DNA of 64,000 nt. Origin: Verticiella alkaliphila (GTDB lineage Bacteria > Pseudomonadota > Gammaproteobacteria > Burkholderiales > Burkholderiaceae_B). Where the stretch lies: positions 1 through 64,000 of the forward strand of contig NZ_JADCNH010000012.1 of the NCBI RefSeq assembly GCF_018904615.1. Direction: 5' to 3'. Each line of letters opens with the position of its first letter. The stretch's first letter is position 1. The position numbers and the translations under genes are program-made. The notes beneath the pieces are model-generated. The model made no database searches and was not told where the DNA came from. It saw only the letters and a list, made by a program, of their open reading frames with translations. Shown one piece after another: positions 24,418 through 36,102 of this stretch.

Positions 24418-26709
24418 TTGCTCTGGACTCGACGTCGCCTCTCCCTCTCTGCCCTCTTCCTCTTCCTTGTCCTCCTGGTCGTCTGGCTGGCCTGGACCCC
24501 CCTGCGTGACGCGCTCGATCCGCGCGTGCTCACCCTGCCTGAGCCTGGCGGCGAGCGCACCTATTTTTTGCAGACGAGTGGCAGCATCGCGGCCCAGGGT
24601 TCGCGCCGAGCCGCCCAGATCCAATCCGAACTCGTGGTGCGGCAATCGCTACGCGCCGAGGGTGACACCCGCATCATGCGCGCCGAGCCGCTCTATCTGC
24701 ATGTCTCGACGGATCGGTCCTCTGCCGACACCATCAACAGCCTGAGCGATACGCAGGCCCAGCAACGCCTGCGCGAGTTGCTGGCTCCGGGTGTCGACGT
24801 GGAACTCGACGAGGCAGGGCATCCCGTGGCGGCGCGCCTGGTGGCCGAGGACGCGTGGAAGGCGCTGCTGGACAAGGGGGATCTCCCAGCATCCGCCGCC
24901 AACCACGAGGAAGTCATGCGTTCGCTCGTGCGCGAGGACTGGGGGCCAGCCGCCTTCGCCAGCGTGGACCTGCCGGCCAAGGTCGGTGCCACGCAGACCC
25001 TTCCCGCGCGCGCACCACTGCCGGCGCTGCGCCTGGAGGTCGTGGACGTCTCCGACGATGTCGTCACGCTGAACCTGGCACAGGCCGAGGGCGATATTCG
25101 GGTGGATGGCCGGTTGCGCATCGAGCGCGAGACCGGCTGGGTGCAGTCGCTGGCGCTCACCATGGCGGGCGAGCTGCCTGCGTCCGGGGGCGACGAGACG
25201 TCGCACCAGACCATGCGTTTGCTGATGCGTCCGCTGGACGACCCGGGTTACGGCGCCCTGGAGTTCCTGGGCGAATACCCTCCGATGATGGCGCAGCCAG
25301 GCGACTTCACCCTGTTCACGTTGAAGCCGGCAAGCCTTGATCAGAGCGTGGCTGGCGACGTGCATGAGTTCGTGGCCAACGACCGCGGTCTGGACGTGTT
25401 CCTCGACAGTGCTTCCCTCGATCATGATGTCGATCCCGGTCGCCTCTGGCTGAGCGATGTCGTGGCCTACGGCGCGCGGGGTGAGCCCCTGGATCTCGCG
25501 TTCCTCACCACAGGCCAGGTCAGGGCCGGTACGGAACGCGACGGCACGCGCTATCGGCTCGTGCCCCTCACCTGGGACCACGCATTGATGGCCCGGATCG
25601 ACCGCATCGAGGCCCGCGTCAACCACCTCGACGAAGGCGACCCCGCCCGCATCCTGCTGCCGCTGCAGGATGAGCCTACGGTGCTGCGGGAGGGGGCATC
25701 GACGGTCACGGCGCAGCCTGCCGACGCGCTTGGCGAGTGGGATGTCACCATCAAGAACGCGGAGGGTGACTTCATCTTCATGGACATCACGAGCGCGCCG
25801 CCAGCAGGTCAGTGGCACGATCTCGAATCCGTGCCGGGCACGGAGCGTCCCCTGGCAGACACGACGCTCTTGCGCATGACCCGTGGCGGCGATCTGTTTT
25901 CGACGTCGACCTATGCCTTCCGCTATCGGGTGGATGACCCGTCCCGAGGGCTGCCACTCGCCTATTGGGCAAAACCTGAGCGCGCCGAACGCATGGTCAC
26001 CCTCGTCACGGGCGAGGCGCGCTATGCGATGCTGGACAGGCCATTGCCACCTCGGCGGATCCCGGCAGATGCCGTGGCCGAGGCGTCATCAGACTGGACG
26101 TGGGACACCCTGGTGCCCACTGGCATCGAACGCAACGAAATTCGCTTCGCGTTGCCGCCCGCCGTGGCGCAGGCATGCCGCCTGGGGAGCGAGGCACCCG
26201 ATGAGGCTGGAGTGGCGCTCACCTGGCAGCAGAGCGACCCCGCGCCCGCTCCACGGCAACTCAATCTCTTCTCGAAGGAGCAGACGGGCGACGCCTTGGC
26301 GCATTACCAGATTAAAACGCAGGACGGCGTGCGATCCGTGTTCTATGGTATCGAGGCCAAGGTCACGCTGGCTTGCAACGGCGAGCCGGGGTGGCAGTCA
26401 CTGGAATTGCCGCAGCAGGATCCGGGCTGGATGGTGCCCCTTGAGGCCGTGCAGGGGCAGACACCCATCAAGGACAGGGAGGCCCTGTGGACGATGGTGC
26501 GGGTGCGCGATCAGGGTGGTGCCGTGATGCTGCCGCTGCCCAATGCCCTGGACAAGCTCGAGGCGAATCAGGACGAGCTGACGCTCGAGGATTATCTGCA
26601 CGACGGACGGCTGCGGTTTGCACGTCCGGTGGCGTCCGTCGAACGGCTTGCGTTGGACGGGGAGCCCGTCGCGCGAGAGTGGACCGTGCAATTGGAGGCC
26701 CTGCCATGA
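24418..26709 (+). CDS. Unknown envelope protein with N-terminal anchor (763 residues)
   Basis: I do not recognise this protein. It opens with basic residues and one hydrophobic helix (about 8-28), then a long soluble region predicted to lie in the periplasm. There are no further membrane segments and very few cysteines (AQACRLG and TLACNGE, about residues 586 and 643), possibly one disulfide. The middle reads as repeated beta-rich segments, with an amphipathic stretch (QAQQRLRELLAPGVDVELD) and domains beginning around 190, 340, 470 and 600. The only start at the N-terminus is TTG at 24418 with a poor ribosome site. Its stop overlaps the next gene's ATG by four bases (ATGA), so the two are coupled. 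Together they look like a two-component envelope system of unknown role. Confidence 0.75.
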   Translation: MLWTRRRLSLSALFLFLVLLVVWLAWTPLRDALDPRVLTLPEPGGERTYFLQTSGSIAAQGSRRAAQIQSELVVRQSLRAEGDTRIMRAEPLYLHVSTDRSSADTINSLSDTQAQQRLRELLAPGVDVELDEAGHPVAARLVAEDAWKALLDKGDLPASAANHEEVMRSLVREDWGPAAFASVDLPAKVGATQTLPARAPLPALRLEVVDVSDDVVTLNLAQAEGDIRVDGRLRIERETGWVQSLALTMAGELPASGGDETSHQTMRLLMRPLDDPGYGALEFLGEYPPMMAQPGDFTLFTLKPASLDQSVAGDVHEFVANDRGLDVFLDSASLDHDVDPGRLWLSDVVAYGARGEPLDLAFLTTGQVRAGTERDGTRYRLVPLTWDHALMARIDRIEARVNHLDEGDPARILLPLQDEPTVLREGASTVTAQPADALGEWDVTIKNAEGDFIFMDITSAPPAGQWHDLESVPGTERPLADTTLLRMTRGGDLFSTSTYAFRYRVDDPSRGLPLAYWAKPERAERMVTLVTGEARYAMLDRPLPPRRIPADAVAEASSDWTWDTLVPTGIERNEIRFALPPAVAQACRLGSEAPDEAGVALTWQQSDPAPAPRQLNLFSKEQTGDALAHYQIKTQDGVRSVFYGIEAKVTLACNGEPGWQSLELPQQDPGWMVPLEAVQGQTPIKDREALWTMVRVRDQGGAVMLPLPNALDKLEANQDELTLEDYLHDGRLRFARPVASVERLALDGEPVAREWTVQLEALP

Positions 26710-28574
26710 GAATGACTTCACTCTGGACGGCCCTGGCGCTGAGCTTTTTCGTGACCGTGCCCGCATGGGCGCAGGGGCAGCAGCCCGCGCATACGGCCGA
26801 CGCAACCCAACCCGCTGACGTGACTCAGTCTGCCGTCGCGGTCGTTCCCGCTGCCGTGGATGGAGCCGCCAATGTGGCTCGACCGGACAACGTGGCCGAA
26901 CCCGCCGAGGCAACCGAGGCCACTGACGCTCCGGAGCCGGCGGCGATTGCTCCGGCCCTGTGGCTCGACGGTGACTATCGCCCCGTGGCACGCGAGGATG
27001 CCGAATTTGGCGGCGAGCTGGAGGCCAACGAGGATGACGCCTGGACGTTGCATGTGCTGGATCTGGACAACGGGCGTCGCAGAGCGTCGCTGACGCTGGA
27101 TGGCCCTGATCCCGCGACCGCTTCGCATGCCGGTCGATTTCAGACGTATCACGACAACGGCCAGCCGCGCACCGTCGGCGAGTATGACGACCAGCGCCAC
27201 TTTACCGGTGTCCTCAAGGGATTCAATGACGAGGGCGTGCAGCTGTCCCGCATCGAGGTGCGCGGCAATGATCGACACGGCAAGGACATCCGCTATCACG
27301 ACGATGGCAAGACCGTGCGCAGCGAGACCGACTTTGTCGACGGCAAGCAGCACGGTACCCATCGAGCCTACTTTCCTGGCGGCGAGGGTGCGCTGAGAAC
27401 GCAGGCTCACTTTCGTGAAGGCAAGCGGCACGGGGTGTTGCGTCACTATTACCCCAACGGACAGCTGCGTAGCGAGTTGACCTACGAGGACGGCACCGTC
27501 GAAGGGGCCTCGCGCCGCTGGGCCCAGGATGGCACGCTCACGCGTGATGAAACGCTGCGCAACGGCAAGCCGATCGGCGAGTCCAGGCATTTCCACAATG
27601 ACGGAACGCCCCGGCGGGTGGTCATCTACGACGATGAGGGGGCGCGGCAGAAGGACACGCGGTTCTACCCCGACGGCCAGGTGCAGCGCGTCTGGTCTCA
27701 GGAAACCTTCGAAGGCAAGCCCGTGCAAGCTGAACGCCGCTTTGCCAGAGATGGCCAGATCCTCAGCGAGACCCTTCGTTCCGAAGACAGGCGCCACCGT
27801 TGGGTGAAAGGGTGGGGGGCAGACGGCACCCTGCGCCAGGACATCTACTACCTGGACGGCAGCCCTGATGGGCTGGCGCGCCGGATGACCGGGCGCAATG
27901 GCTACTCGCTGACCGAGTATGCCGATGGCAAGCGCCATGGCAAGTTCGAGTCTCACCGGGACGGCAAGCTGTTCGAGCGTGGTGAATACCACGAAGGCCA
28001 ACGCACGGGCCGCTGGGAGCGGTACGAAGACGACACGGTACGGGTCTCTGAATACAACCGGGAAGGTCGTTCGCATGGCGAGGTCAGTCTCACCGTGGCG
28101 GGCGAACTGCGCCGCTTCGAGACATATCGCCACGGCGTGCGCCACGGTCGCTATGAAATGCGCAACAGCGACGGCGTGGTTCGCGAGCGAGGCAACTATG
28201 TCGATGGCGAGCGCGATGGTCCATGGATCGTCGCATTGCAGGATCTGCGCCTTGAGTCCGAGGCAATGGTGAGCATGGCGCAAGGCGAGTACCGCTTGGG
28301 CAAGCGCGTCGGCACCTGGGAAGCGCGACTGGGTCCGGGCTATCTGATCGAACGCGTGACGTTCAATGACGAAGGCGAGCGGCATGGGCCGATGTACCGC
28401 TTCGCCGAGGATGGCCGTCTGCTCATGCATGCGACGTTCGTCAACGGCATGGCCAATGGTCGGTACATTCAGAACGAGCCCGACGGCACGCCGCGCACCG
28501 ATGGCATCGTCAAGGACGATCGGCTCGTCGAGGATTATCTGGAGGACGACGTCTCCGCGGGTGCTAGCGGGTGA
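26706..28574 (+). CDS. Secreted MORN-variant repeat protein
   Basis: A 622-residue exported protein. After a signal peptide (to PAWAQG) comes a low-complexity Ala/Asp/Pro/Glu linker (about 20-80). From about 140 to the end there are roughly 18 units of about 24 residues with the pattern of MORN-variant (MORN_2/YwqK) repeats, for example YHDNGQPRTVGEYDD, YYPNGQLRSELTYEDG, FYPDGQVQRVW and RNSDGVVRERGNYVDG. Such repeats build long beta-sheets and occur in YwqK-type proteins whose roles are mostly unknown. The ATG overlaps the stop of the upstream unknown gene. A strong bidirectional terminator follows. This is an unusually long repeat array; interaction with its coupled partner is inferred only from gene order. 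Confidence 0.85.
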   Translation: MRMTSLWTALALSFFVTVPAWAQGQQPAHTADATQPADVTQSAVAVVPAAVDGAANVARPDNVAEPAEATEATDAPEPAAIAPALWLDGDYRPVAREDAEFGGELEANEDDAWTLHVLDLDNGRRRASLTLDGPDPATASHAGRFQTYHDNGQPRTVGEYDDQRHFTGVLKGFNDEGVQLSRIEVRGNDRHGKDIRYHDDGKTVRSETDFVDGKQHGTHRAYFPGGEGALRTQAHFREGKRHGVLRHYYPNGQLRSELTYEDGTVEGASRRWAQDGTLTRDETLRNGKPIGESRHFHNDGTPRRVVIYDDEGARQKDTRFYPDGQVQRVWSQETFEGKPVQAERRFARDGQILSETLRSEDRRHRWVKGWGADGTLRQDIYYLDGSPDGLARRMTGRNGYSLTEYADGKRHGKFESHRDGKLFERGEYHEGQRTGRWERYEDDTVRVSEYNREGRSHGEVSLTVAGELRRFETYRHGVRHGRYEMRNSDGVVRERGNYVDGERDGPWIVALQDLRLESEAMVSMAQGEYRLGKRVGTWEARLGPGYLIERVTFNDEGERHGPMYRFAEDGRLLMHATFVNGMANGRYIQNEPDGTPRTDGIVKDDRLVEDYLEDDVSAGASG

Positions 28575-28630
28575 GCCGCTGAGCGGATCGTTGCCAGGGC
28601 CGTCGGTGCGCGGCGCCTGTCCTCTGTACG

Positions 28631-28658
28631 AAGAGGGCCGCCCGAAGGCGGCCCTCTT
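28631..28658. terminator. Bidirectional terminator between MORN gene and katG
   Basis: Perfect 12-base arms (28631-28642, 28647-28658) enclose a CGAA tetraloop; each arm begins with AAGA/ends with TCTT, giving short T-runs on both strands. It lies between two convergent stop codons, 57 and 25 bases away. Confidence 0.85.
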
Positions 28659-28682
28659 CATCTCACCTGCCGTGGGGGGCGA

Positions 28683-31080
<2,398 letters not shown>

Positions 31081-33792
31081 GTGGCTGGCACGCAGGCTGC
31101 GATGCACGAGGCATCCCACCCACGGTCTCGTCGTCGCATGCCTCAACGTCCCGCTGCCTCCCGCCCCTTCGATGCCCTGGTCCGCGTGCGCGGGGCACGC
31201 GAGCACAATCTGAAGGACGTGGACGTCGATATCCCGCGGGATTGTCTCGTCGCCTTCTCCGGCATCTCGGGCTCAGGCAAGTCCTCGCTCGCGTTCGGCA
31301 CCCTGTACGCCGAGGCGCAGCGCCGCTATCTGGAGTCCTTGTCACCCTACGCGCGGCGGCTGATTGATCAAGCCGGCGTGCCGGACGTGGACACGATCGA
31401 CGGTCTGCCGCCAGCCGTGGCGCTGCAACAGCAACGCGGCAGCACCAACGTGCGCTCCACCGTGGGCAGCGTGACGACGCTCTCGAGCCTTCTGCGCATG
31501 CTGTATTCGCGCGCCGGCACCTATCCGCCCGACGCCCCCATGCTGTATGCGGAGGATTTCTCGCCCAACACACCGCAGGGCGCGTGTCCGCGCTGCCATG
31601 GGCTGGGGTCCGTGTACGAGGTGACCGAGGATTCGATGGTGCCGGACCCCTCGCTCACCATCCGCGAGCGCGCCATCGCCGCCTGGCCGCCCGCCTGGCA
31701 CGGACAGAACCTGCGCGACATCCTGGTGTCACTCGGCTATGACGTGGACCGCCCCTGGCGCGATCTGCCGAAGAAGGACCGCGACTGGATTCTCTACACC
31801 GAAGCGCAGCCGACCGTGCCGGTGTATGCCGGGCTGTCGCCGGCCGAGACCGCCAAGGCGCTGCGTCAAAAGCGCGAACCGAGCTACATGGGCACCTTCA
31901 CCGGTGCGCGTCGGTATGTGATGCACACCTTCGCCACCACCCAGAGCGCGCTCATGAAGAAGCGCGTGTCGCGCTATCTGGTGGGGCAGGCATGCCCGGT
32001 GTGTGACGGGCGCCGCCTGAAGCCCGAGGCGCTGGCCGTCACGTTCGCCGGTCTGGATATCGGCTCGCTGGCCAAACTCCCGTTGGCGCAGGTGGGCGAG
32101 TTGCTGCGTCCGGCCGCGCAGGGTCAGTTCGATACCCCCGCACCCCAGAAGCCCCGCAGCCGCGCGGCCAGCCAGCGTGACGCCGCCCAGCGCCTCGCCG
32201 CCGGGGGCGCGGCCCATGCCGGCAGCCCGGACGTACGCCGCACGCCGGACCTGTCCGAGGAAAAGCGCGTGGCGGCGCAGCGCCTGGCTGCGAACCTGTG
32301 CGGGCGCATCGACAGCCTGCAGGCGCTCGGCCTCGGCTATTTGTCGCTGGATCGGACCACGCCTACGCTCTCGCCGGGCGAGCTGCAGCGGCTGCGCCTG
32401 GCGACCCAGATCCGGGCCAATCTCTTCGGGGTGGTGTACGTGCTGGACGAACCCTCGGCCGGCCTGCACCCGGCCGATGGCGAAGCCTTGCACGACGCGC
32501 TGGATCAACTGAAGGCCGCGGGCAACACCGTGTTCGTCGTGGAGCACGATCTGGAGACCTTGCGCCGCGCCGACTGGATCGTCGACGTGGGGCCCGGCGC
32601 CGGCCAGCATGGCGGCCGGATCGTCTACAGCGGGCCGCCGCAAGGCCTGCGCGACGTGCCGGAATCCGTCACCGGGCAGTACCTCTTCGCGCCGCCCGAC
32701 GCCGCCCCGCGCGAGCTGCGCACGCCGGCGGGCTGGCTCGCGCTGGCTGGCATCACGCGCAACAATCTCCAGGGCGTGGACGTGCGCGTGCCGCTGGGGG
32801 TGTTCACCGCGGTCACGGGTGTGTCGGGCTCGGGTAAATCCAGCCTCGTGAGCCAGTCGCTGGTCGAGCTCGTCGCGGGCCATCTGGGGCAGGCGGCTGC
32901 CGACGAAGACGACGACGACGGCCTGCAGACGGTGGCAGCACCGACCGAAGGGCGCATTGCCGCCGGGGCCGAGTCCATCCGTCGTCTGGTCAATGTGGAT
33001 CAGAAGCCGATCGGCCGCACGCCGCGCTCCAATCTTGCCACCTACACGGGCCTCTTCGACCACATCCGCAAGCGCTTTGCGCAGACGCCGCTGGCGCGCA
33101 AGCGGCGCTACAGCGCCGGGCGCTTCTCCTTCAACGTGGCCCAGGGCCGCTGCGAGACCTGCGAGGGGGAGGGCTTCGTCCAGGTGGAGCTGCTCTTCAT
33201 GCCCAGCGTGTATGCCCCGTGCCCGACGTGCCATGGCAGCCGCTTCAACGCGCAGACGCTGGAGGTGCGCTGGGAGGGCCACACCATCGCGGACGTGCTC
33301 GCCATGACCGTGGAGGAAGCGTTGGCGGCATTCGCCGGTGAGCCGCCCGTGCATCGCCCGCTCACCGTGCTGCGCGACATCGGCCTGGGCTATCTGCGGC
33401 TCGGCCAGCCGGCCACGGAGCTGTCCGGCGGCGAAGCGCAGCGCATCAAGCTCGCCACCGAGCTGCAGCGCAGCCAGACGGGCCGCACCCTCTACGTGCT
33501 GGACGAGCCCACCACCGGCTTGCATGCCGCTGATGTGGATCGCCTGATGCGGCAACTGCACGGCCTGGTCGATGCCGGCAATACCGTGATGGTGGTCGAA
33601 CACCACCTGCGGGTGATCGCCGACGCCGACTGGGTGATCGACCTGGGGCCAGGGGCGGGTGCTGCCGGTGGGCGTATCGTGGCCGAGGGCCCGCCCGCTG
33701 CGGTGGCGCGCAGCCAGGACAGCGCGACGGCGCCGTACCTCAAGCGCTGGCAGGCTCGCCGGGGTGATCGAGGCGCCGCCGGCACCCGCTAA
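31081..33792 (+). CDS. Class II UvrA-like ABC ATPase (UvrA2) lacking the UvrB-binding domain
   Basis: A 903-residue UvrA paralog with two ABC ATPase halves (Walker [10 protein letters not shown] near 60 and GVSGSGKSS near 580; signature [12 protein letters not shown] and [12 protein letters not shown]; Walker [12 protein letters not shown] and [10 protein letters not shown]). The second zinc module (CETCEGEGF...CPTCHGSRF) is present. After [22 protein letters not shown] the chain jumps to [17 protein letters not shown], so the roughly 100-residue UvrB-interaction domain and the first half of the first zinc site are missing. That is the mark of class II UvrA, linked to DNA-damage or drug tolerance rather than standard excision repair. 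An Arg/Ala-rich low-complexity insert lies at about 355-395. The start is uncertain: GTG 31081, ATG 31102 or ATG 31138. Confidence 0.9.
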   Translation: MAGTQAAMHEASHPRSRRRMPQRPAASRPFDALVRVRGAREHNLKDVDVDIPRDCLVAFSGISGSGKSSLAFGTLYAEAQRRYLESLSPYARRLIDQAGVPDVDTIDGLPPAVALQQQRGSTNVRSTVGSVTTLSSLLRMLYSRAGTYPPDAPMLYAEDFSPNTPQGACPRCHGLGSVYEVTEDSMVPDPSLTIRERAIAAWPPAWHGQNLRDILVSLGYDVDRPWRDLPKKDRDWILYTEAQPTVPVYAGLSPAETAKALRQKREPSYMGTFTGARRYVMHTFATTQSALMKKRVSRYLVGQACPVCDGRRLKPEALAVTFAGLDIGSLAKLPLAQVGELLRPAAQGQFDTPAPQKPRSRAASQRDAAQRLAAGGAAHAGSPDVRRTPDLSEEKRVAAQRLAANLCGRIDSLQALGLGYLSLDRTTPTLSPGELQRLRLATQIRANLFGVVYVLDEPSAGLHPADGEALHDALDQLKAAGNTVFVVEHDLETLRRADWIVDVGPGAGQHGGRIVYSGPPQGLRDVPESVTGQYLFAPPDAAPRELRTPAGWLALAGITRNNLQGVDVRVPLGVFTAVTGVSGSGKSSLVSQSLVELVAGHLGQAAADEDDDDGLQTVAAPTEGRIAAGAESIRRLVNVDQKPIGRTPRSNLATYTGLFDHIRKRFAQTPLARKRRYSAGRFSFNVAQGRCETCEGEGFVQVELLFMPSVYAPCPTCHGSRFNAQTLEVRWEGHTIADVLAMTVEEALAAFAGEPPVHRPLTVLRDIGLGYLRLGQPATELSGGEAQRIKLATELQRSQTGRTLYVLDEPTTGLHAADVDRLMRQLHGLVDAGNTVMVVEHHLRVIADADWVIDLGPGAGAAGGRIVAEGPPAAVARSQDSATAPYLKRWQARRGDRGAAGTR

Positions 33793-33800
33793 AATGCCGC

Positions 33801-34247
33801 ATGACCCCGTCGTTCCCCATCCGTCAGGAATGCCCGCCCGGCGCCTGTACCTGCGAGCGCGAGCGCGTGCTGGCCGATCCGCAGGCCGACGCCCGCGTGC
33901 TGATGCTCACCCGCGAGGAAGAAAAGCGGCTGGTGCAGCGGCTGGAGGCCCTCGAGTCCCTGGCTGACCTGCGCCGCGTGGAAGGCAAGCTGCAGGCGCA
34001 ACTCGGCATCGTGCTGCGCATCACGCCCAGCGCGCGCGGCGTGCGCACGGTGCGCGGCATCGCCATCGAAGTCGAGGCCATGCCCGGCCTGTGCCGCAAG
34101 ACGCGTCAGACCTTGCCGGCGGCGATCCGCCGCAGCTTCGAGCGCAATCCCGACATCGTCTACGCCTTGCTGGACGCCGAGGGCCTGGGCGGGACGGCCA
34201 GCCTCTTTGGCGACGAAGGAACCTGGGATGACCCGACAACCCGCTGA
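33801..34247 (+). CDS. Conserved hypothetical protein with N-terminal cysteine cluster
   Basis: A 148-residue protein that I recognise only as a conserved unknown of Bordetella-type genomes. It begins with QECPPGACTCERE, three cysteines in eight residues that could bind a metal or form a disulfide. A helical, charged region follows (REEEKRLVQRLEALESLADLRRVEGKL), which may form a short coiled coil, and then a mixed alpha/beta end (ITPSARGVRTVRGI, PGLCRKTRQTLPAAIRR). No signal peptide, so it is cytoplasmic. It sits 8 bases after the class II uvrA gene and 12 bases before thyA, all on one strand, and is likely co-transcribed with both. No function can be assigned. Confidence 0.8.
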   Translation: MTPSFPIRQECPPGACTCERERVLADPQADARVLMLTREEEKRLVQRLEALESLADLRRVEGKLQAQLGIVLRITPSARGVRTVRGIAIEVEAMPGLCRKTRQTLPAAIRRSFERNPDIVYALLDAEGLGGTASLFGDEGTWDDPTTR

Positions 34248-34259
34248 CAGGGTGCCTGC

Positions 34260-35093
34260 ATGAAGCAATACCTCGATCTCCTCACCGACATCCTCGAGAA
34301 CGGCGAGACCAAAGGCGACCGTACCGGCACCGGCACGACGTCGGTGTTCGGCCGACAGATGCGTCACCGTCTGGCGGACGGTTTCCCGCTGCTCACCACG
34401 AAGCGCCTGCACTTCAGGAGCATCGCCAACGAACTGATCTGGTTCCTGAGCGGCAACACCAACATCGGTTGGCTCAACGAGAACGGCGTCACGATCTGGG
34501 ATGAATGGGCCACGCAGGACGGCGAGCTCGGCCCGGTCTACGGCAAGCAGTGGACGGCCTGGCCGACTCGCGACGGCGGCACGATCAACCAGATCGACTA
34601 CGTCGTGCAGACGTTGAAGACCAACCCGAACAGCCGCCGCATCCTCTTTCAGGGCTGGAACCCGGAATATCTGCCCGACGAGCGCAAGAGCCCGGTGGAG
34701 AACGCCGCGAGCGGGCGCATGGCGCTGCCGCCGTGCCACCTGCTGTACCAGTTCTACGTCGCCAACGGCAAGCTCTCGTCGCAGCTCTACATCCGCAGCT
34801 CGGACAGCTTCCTCGGCCTGCCCTACAACATCGCCTCGCTCGCGCTGCTCACGCACATGCTCGCCCAGCAATGCGATCTGGTGCCGCACGAGATCGTGGT
34901 GAGCATTGGCGACCTGCACGCCTATTCCAACCATCTCGAGCAGATCGCCCTCCAGCTCACGCGCACCCCCAAGGCCCTGCCGCGCCTGAACCTCCTGCGC
35001 AAGCCGGACTCGATCTACGACTACCGCTTCGAGGATTTTCAGATCGACGGCTATGACCCGGATCCCGGCATCAAGGCGCCGATCGCCGTCTGA
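34260..35093 (+). CDS. thyA: Thymidylate synthase
   Basis: A 277-residue ThyA that methylates dUMP to dTMP using methylene-tetrahydrofolate. Conserved elements: [13 protein letters not shown] near the N-terminus, the catalytic cysteine in [10 protein letters not shown] (Cys159), [15 protein letters not shown] for dUMP binding, and the HAYSNHLEQ region. The length is slightly greater than E. coli ThyA (264) because of short loops. It lies immediately downstream of the 148-residue unknown gene and is followed by a perfect GC hairpin. Dihydrofolate reductase is at 22529-23008. Confidence 0.97.
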   Translation: MKQYLDLLTDILENGETKGDRTGTGTTSVFGRQMRHRLADGFPLLTTKRLHFRSIANELIWFLSGNTNIGWLNENGVTIWDEWATQDGELGPVYGKQWTAWPTRDGGTINQIDYVVQTLKTNPNSRRILFQGWNPEYLPDERKSPVENAASGRMALPPCHLLYQFYVANGKLSSQLYIRSSDSFLGLPYNIASLALLTHMLAQQCDLVPHEIVVSIGDLHAYSNHLEQIALQLTRTPKALPRLNLLRKPDSIYDYRFEDFQIDGYDPDPGIKAPIAV

Positions 35094-35100
35094 CGCGAGC

Positions 35101-35124
35101 CGGGCGGTGCCTGGGCACCGCCCG
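35101..35124 (+). terminator. Hairpin after thyA
   Basis: Perfect arms CGGGCGGTGCC and GGCACCGCCCG, directly after the thyA stop. No T-run follows; a likely terminator for the uvrA-like / unknown / thyA unit. Confidence 0.55.
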
Positions 35125-35229
35125 ATGCAGTAATCTTGAGCCCAAGGACACCGGCGTTCAGACCGGTCGGATTGACGTCGCGGGAAGGAGGAGGGTTGCG
35201 CCCTGCCTTTCACGGCGTCGGGAGCAGAC

Positions 35230-36030
35230 ATGAGACAGTGGCTTGCCACCCAAGGGCGGGGTGCGTCGCCGGACACGATCGTGTCCCTGATCGATGCCAT
35301 CGGCACGCGCGGGTTCGCGGGCTCGGTGCTGCAGGCCATGCAGACGCTCATTCCCGCCGGTTCCTGGAGCGCCTACCAGATCGGTGCCCAGTGCGCCCCC
35401 CGCCTGTACTTCTCCGCCAGCCGCGATGCGCCGGACCGCACCGTGCGCTGTTGGCAGGCCTATCTCTCCGGTCCCCATGATCGCGACCGTACCCTGTACT
35501 GGGACGATGCTGGCGCGGGTGGCACTTTCCTGTCGCACATCACGTCCGGCGAGATGCCGCCCGAGCACCGAGAGCGCGTCTATGAGGCCCACGGCATGGC
35601 CGAGCGCATCTCGATCGTGCAGCAGCGCGACGACGGCCCGGTCTTCGCCGTCAACTTCTACCGGCATCGGGACCAATCCGCGTTCAACGACCGGCACCTG
35701 GCCGCGCTGGACGATGTCGGCCCCATGCTGCTCGCGCTGGCGCGCAAGCATGCCGAGCTCATGCCGCCCGACTGCTCCCAGCGCGACTGGGTGCCGTACT
35801 GGCGTTCCCGTCTGCAGCATGACGTCTCGCGGCTGACCGAGCGCGAGATGGACGTGTGCGCGCGTATCCTGGCAGGCTGGAGCCTGGACGGCATCGCCGC
35901 GGACCTGGGTGTGACCCTCACCACCGTCAAGACTTACCGCCAGCGCGCCTTCGCGCGCATGGGCATCCGCTTTCGCAACGAACTCTTCTCCCGTGCAGGC
36001 ACCGGCAATCCCCCGGCTGTCGTCATCTAG
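35230..36030 (+). CDS. LuxR-family transcriptional regulator
   Basis: A 266-residue regulator. The C-terminal 65 residues form a LuxR/FixJ helix-turn-helix (VSRLTEREMDVCARILAG, LDGIAADLGVTLTTVKTYRQRAFARMGI). The N-terminal 190 residues show no receiver domain or clear autoinducer-binding domain; they read as a single alpha/beta sensor-like fold with aromatic-rich segments (LYFSASR, VFAVNFYRHRDQSAF). Its ligand is unknown. It precedes the acyl-CoA ligase operon on the same strand with a 72-base gap and may control it, though this is only positional inference. Confidence 0.85.
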   Translation: MRQWLATQGRGASPDTIVSLIDAIGTRGFAGSVLQAMQTLIPAGSWSAYQIGAQCAPRLYFSASRDAPDRTVRCWQAYLSGPHDRDRTLYWDDAGAGGTFLSHITSGEMPPEHRERVYEAHGMAERISIVQQRDDGPVFAVNFYRHRDQSAFNDRHLAALDDVGPMLLALARKHAELMPPDCSQRDWVPYWRSRLQHDVSRLTEREMDVCARILAGWSLDGIAADLGVTLTTVKTYRQRAFARMGIRFRNELFSRAGTGNPPAVVI

Positions 36031-36102
36031 GAGGACAGCATTCGGTGAGCATGGCGCCACTATGATGCCTTTCCTTGTGCGGCTTTTTTTCAGGGGCAGG
36101 AG

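Noticed and set aside
27120-28560. DNA tandem repeat or CRISPR-like array in the repeat-protein gene
   Set aside because: The periodicity is at the amino-acid level (MORN units); the bases differ too much for a DNA repeat and there are no spacers.
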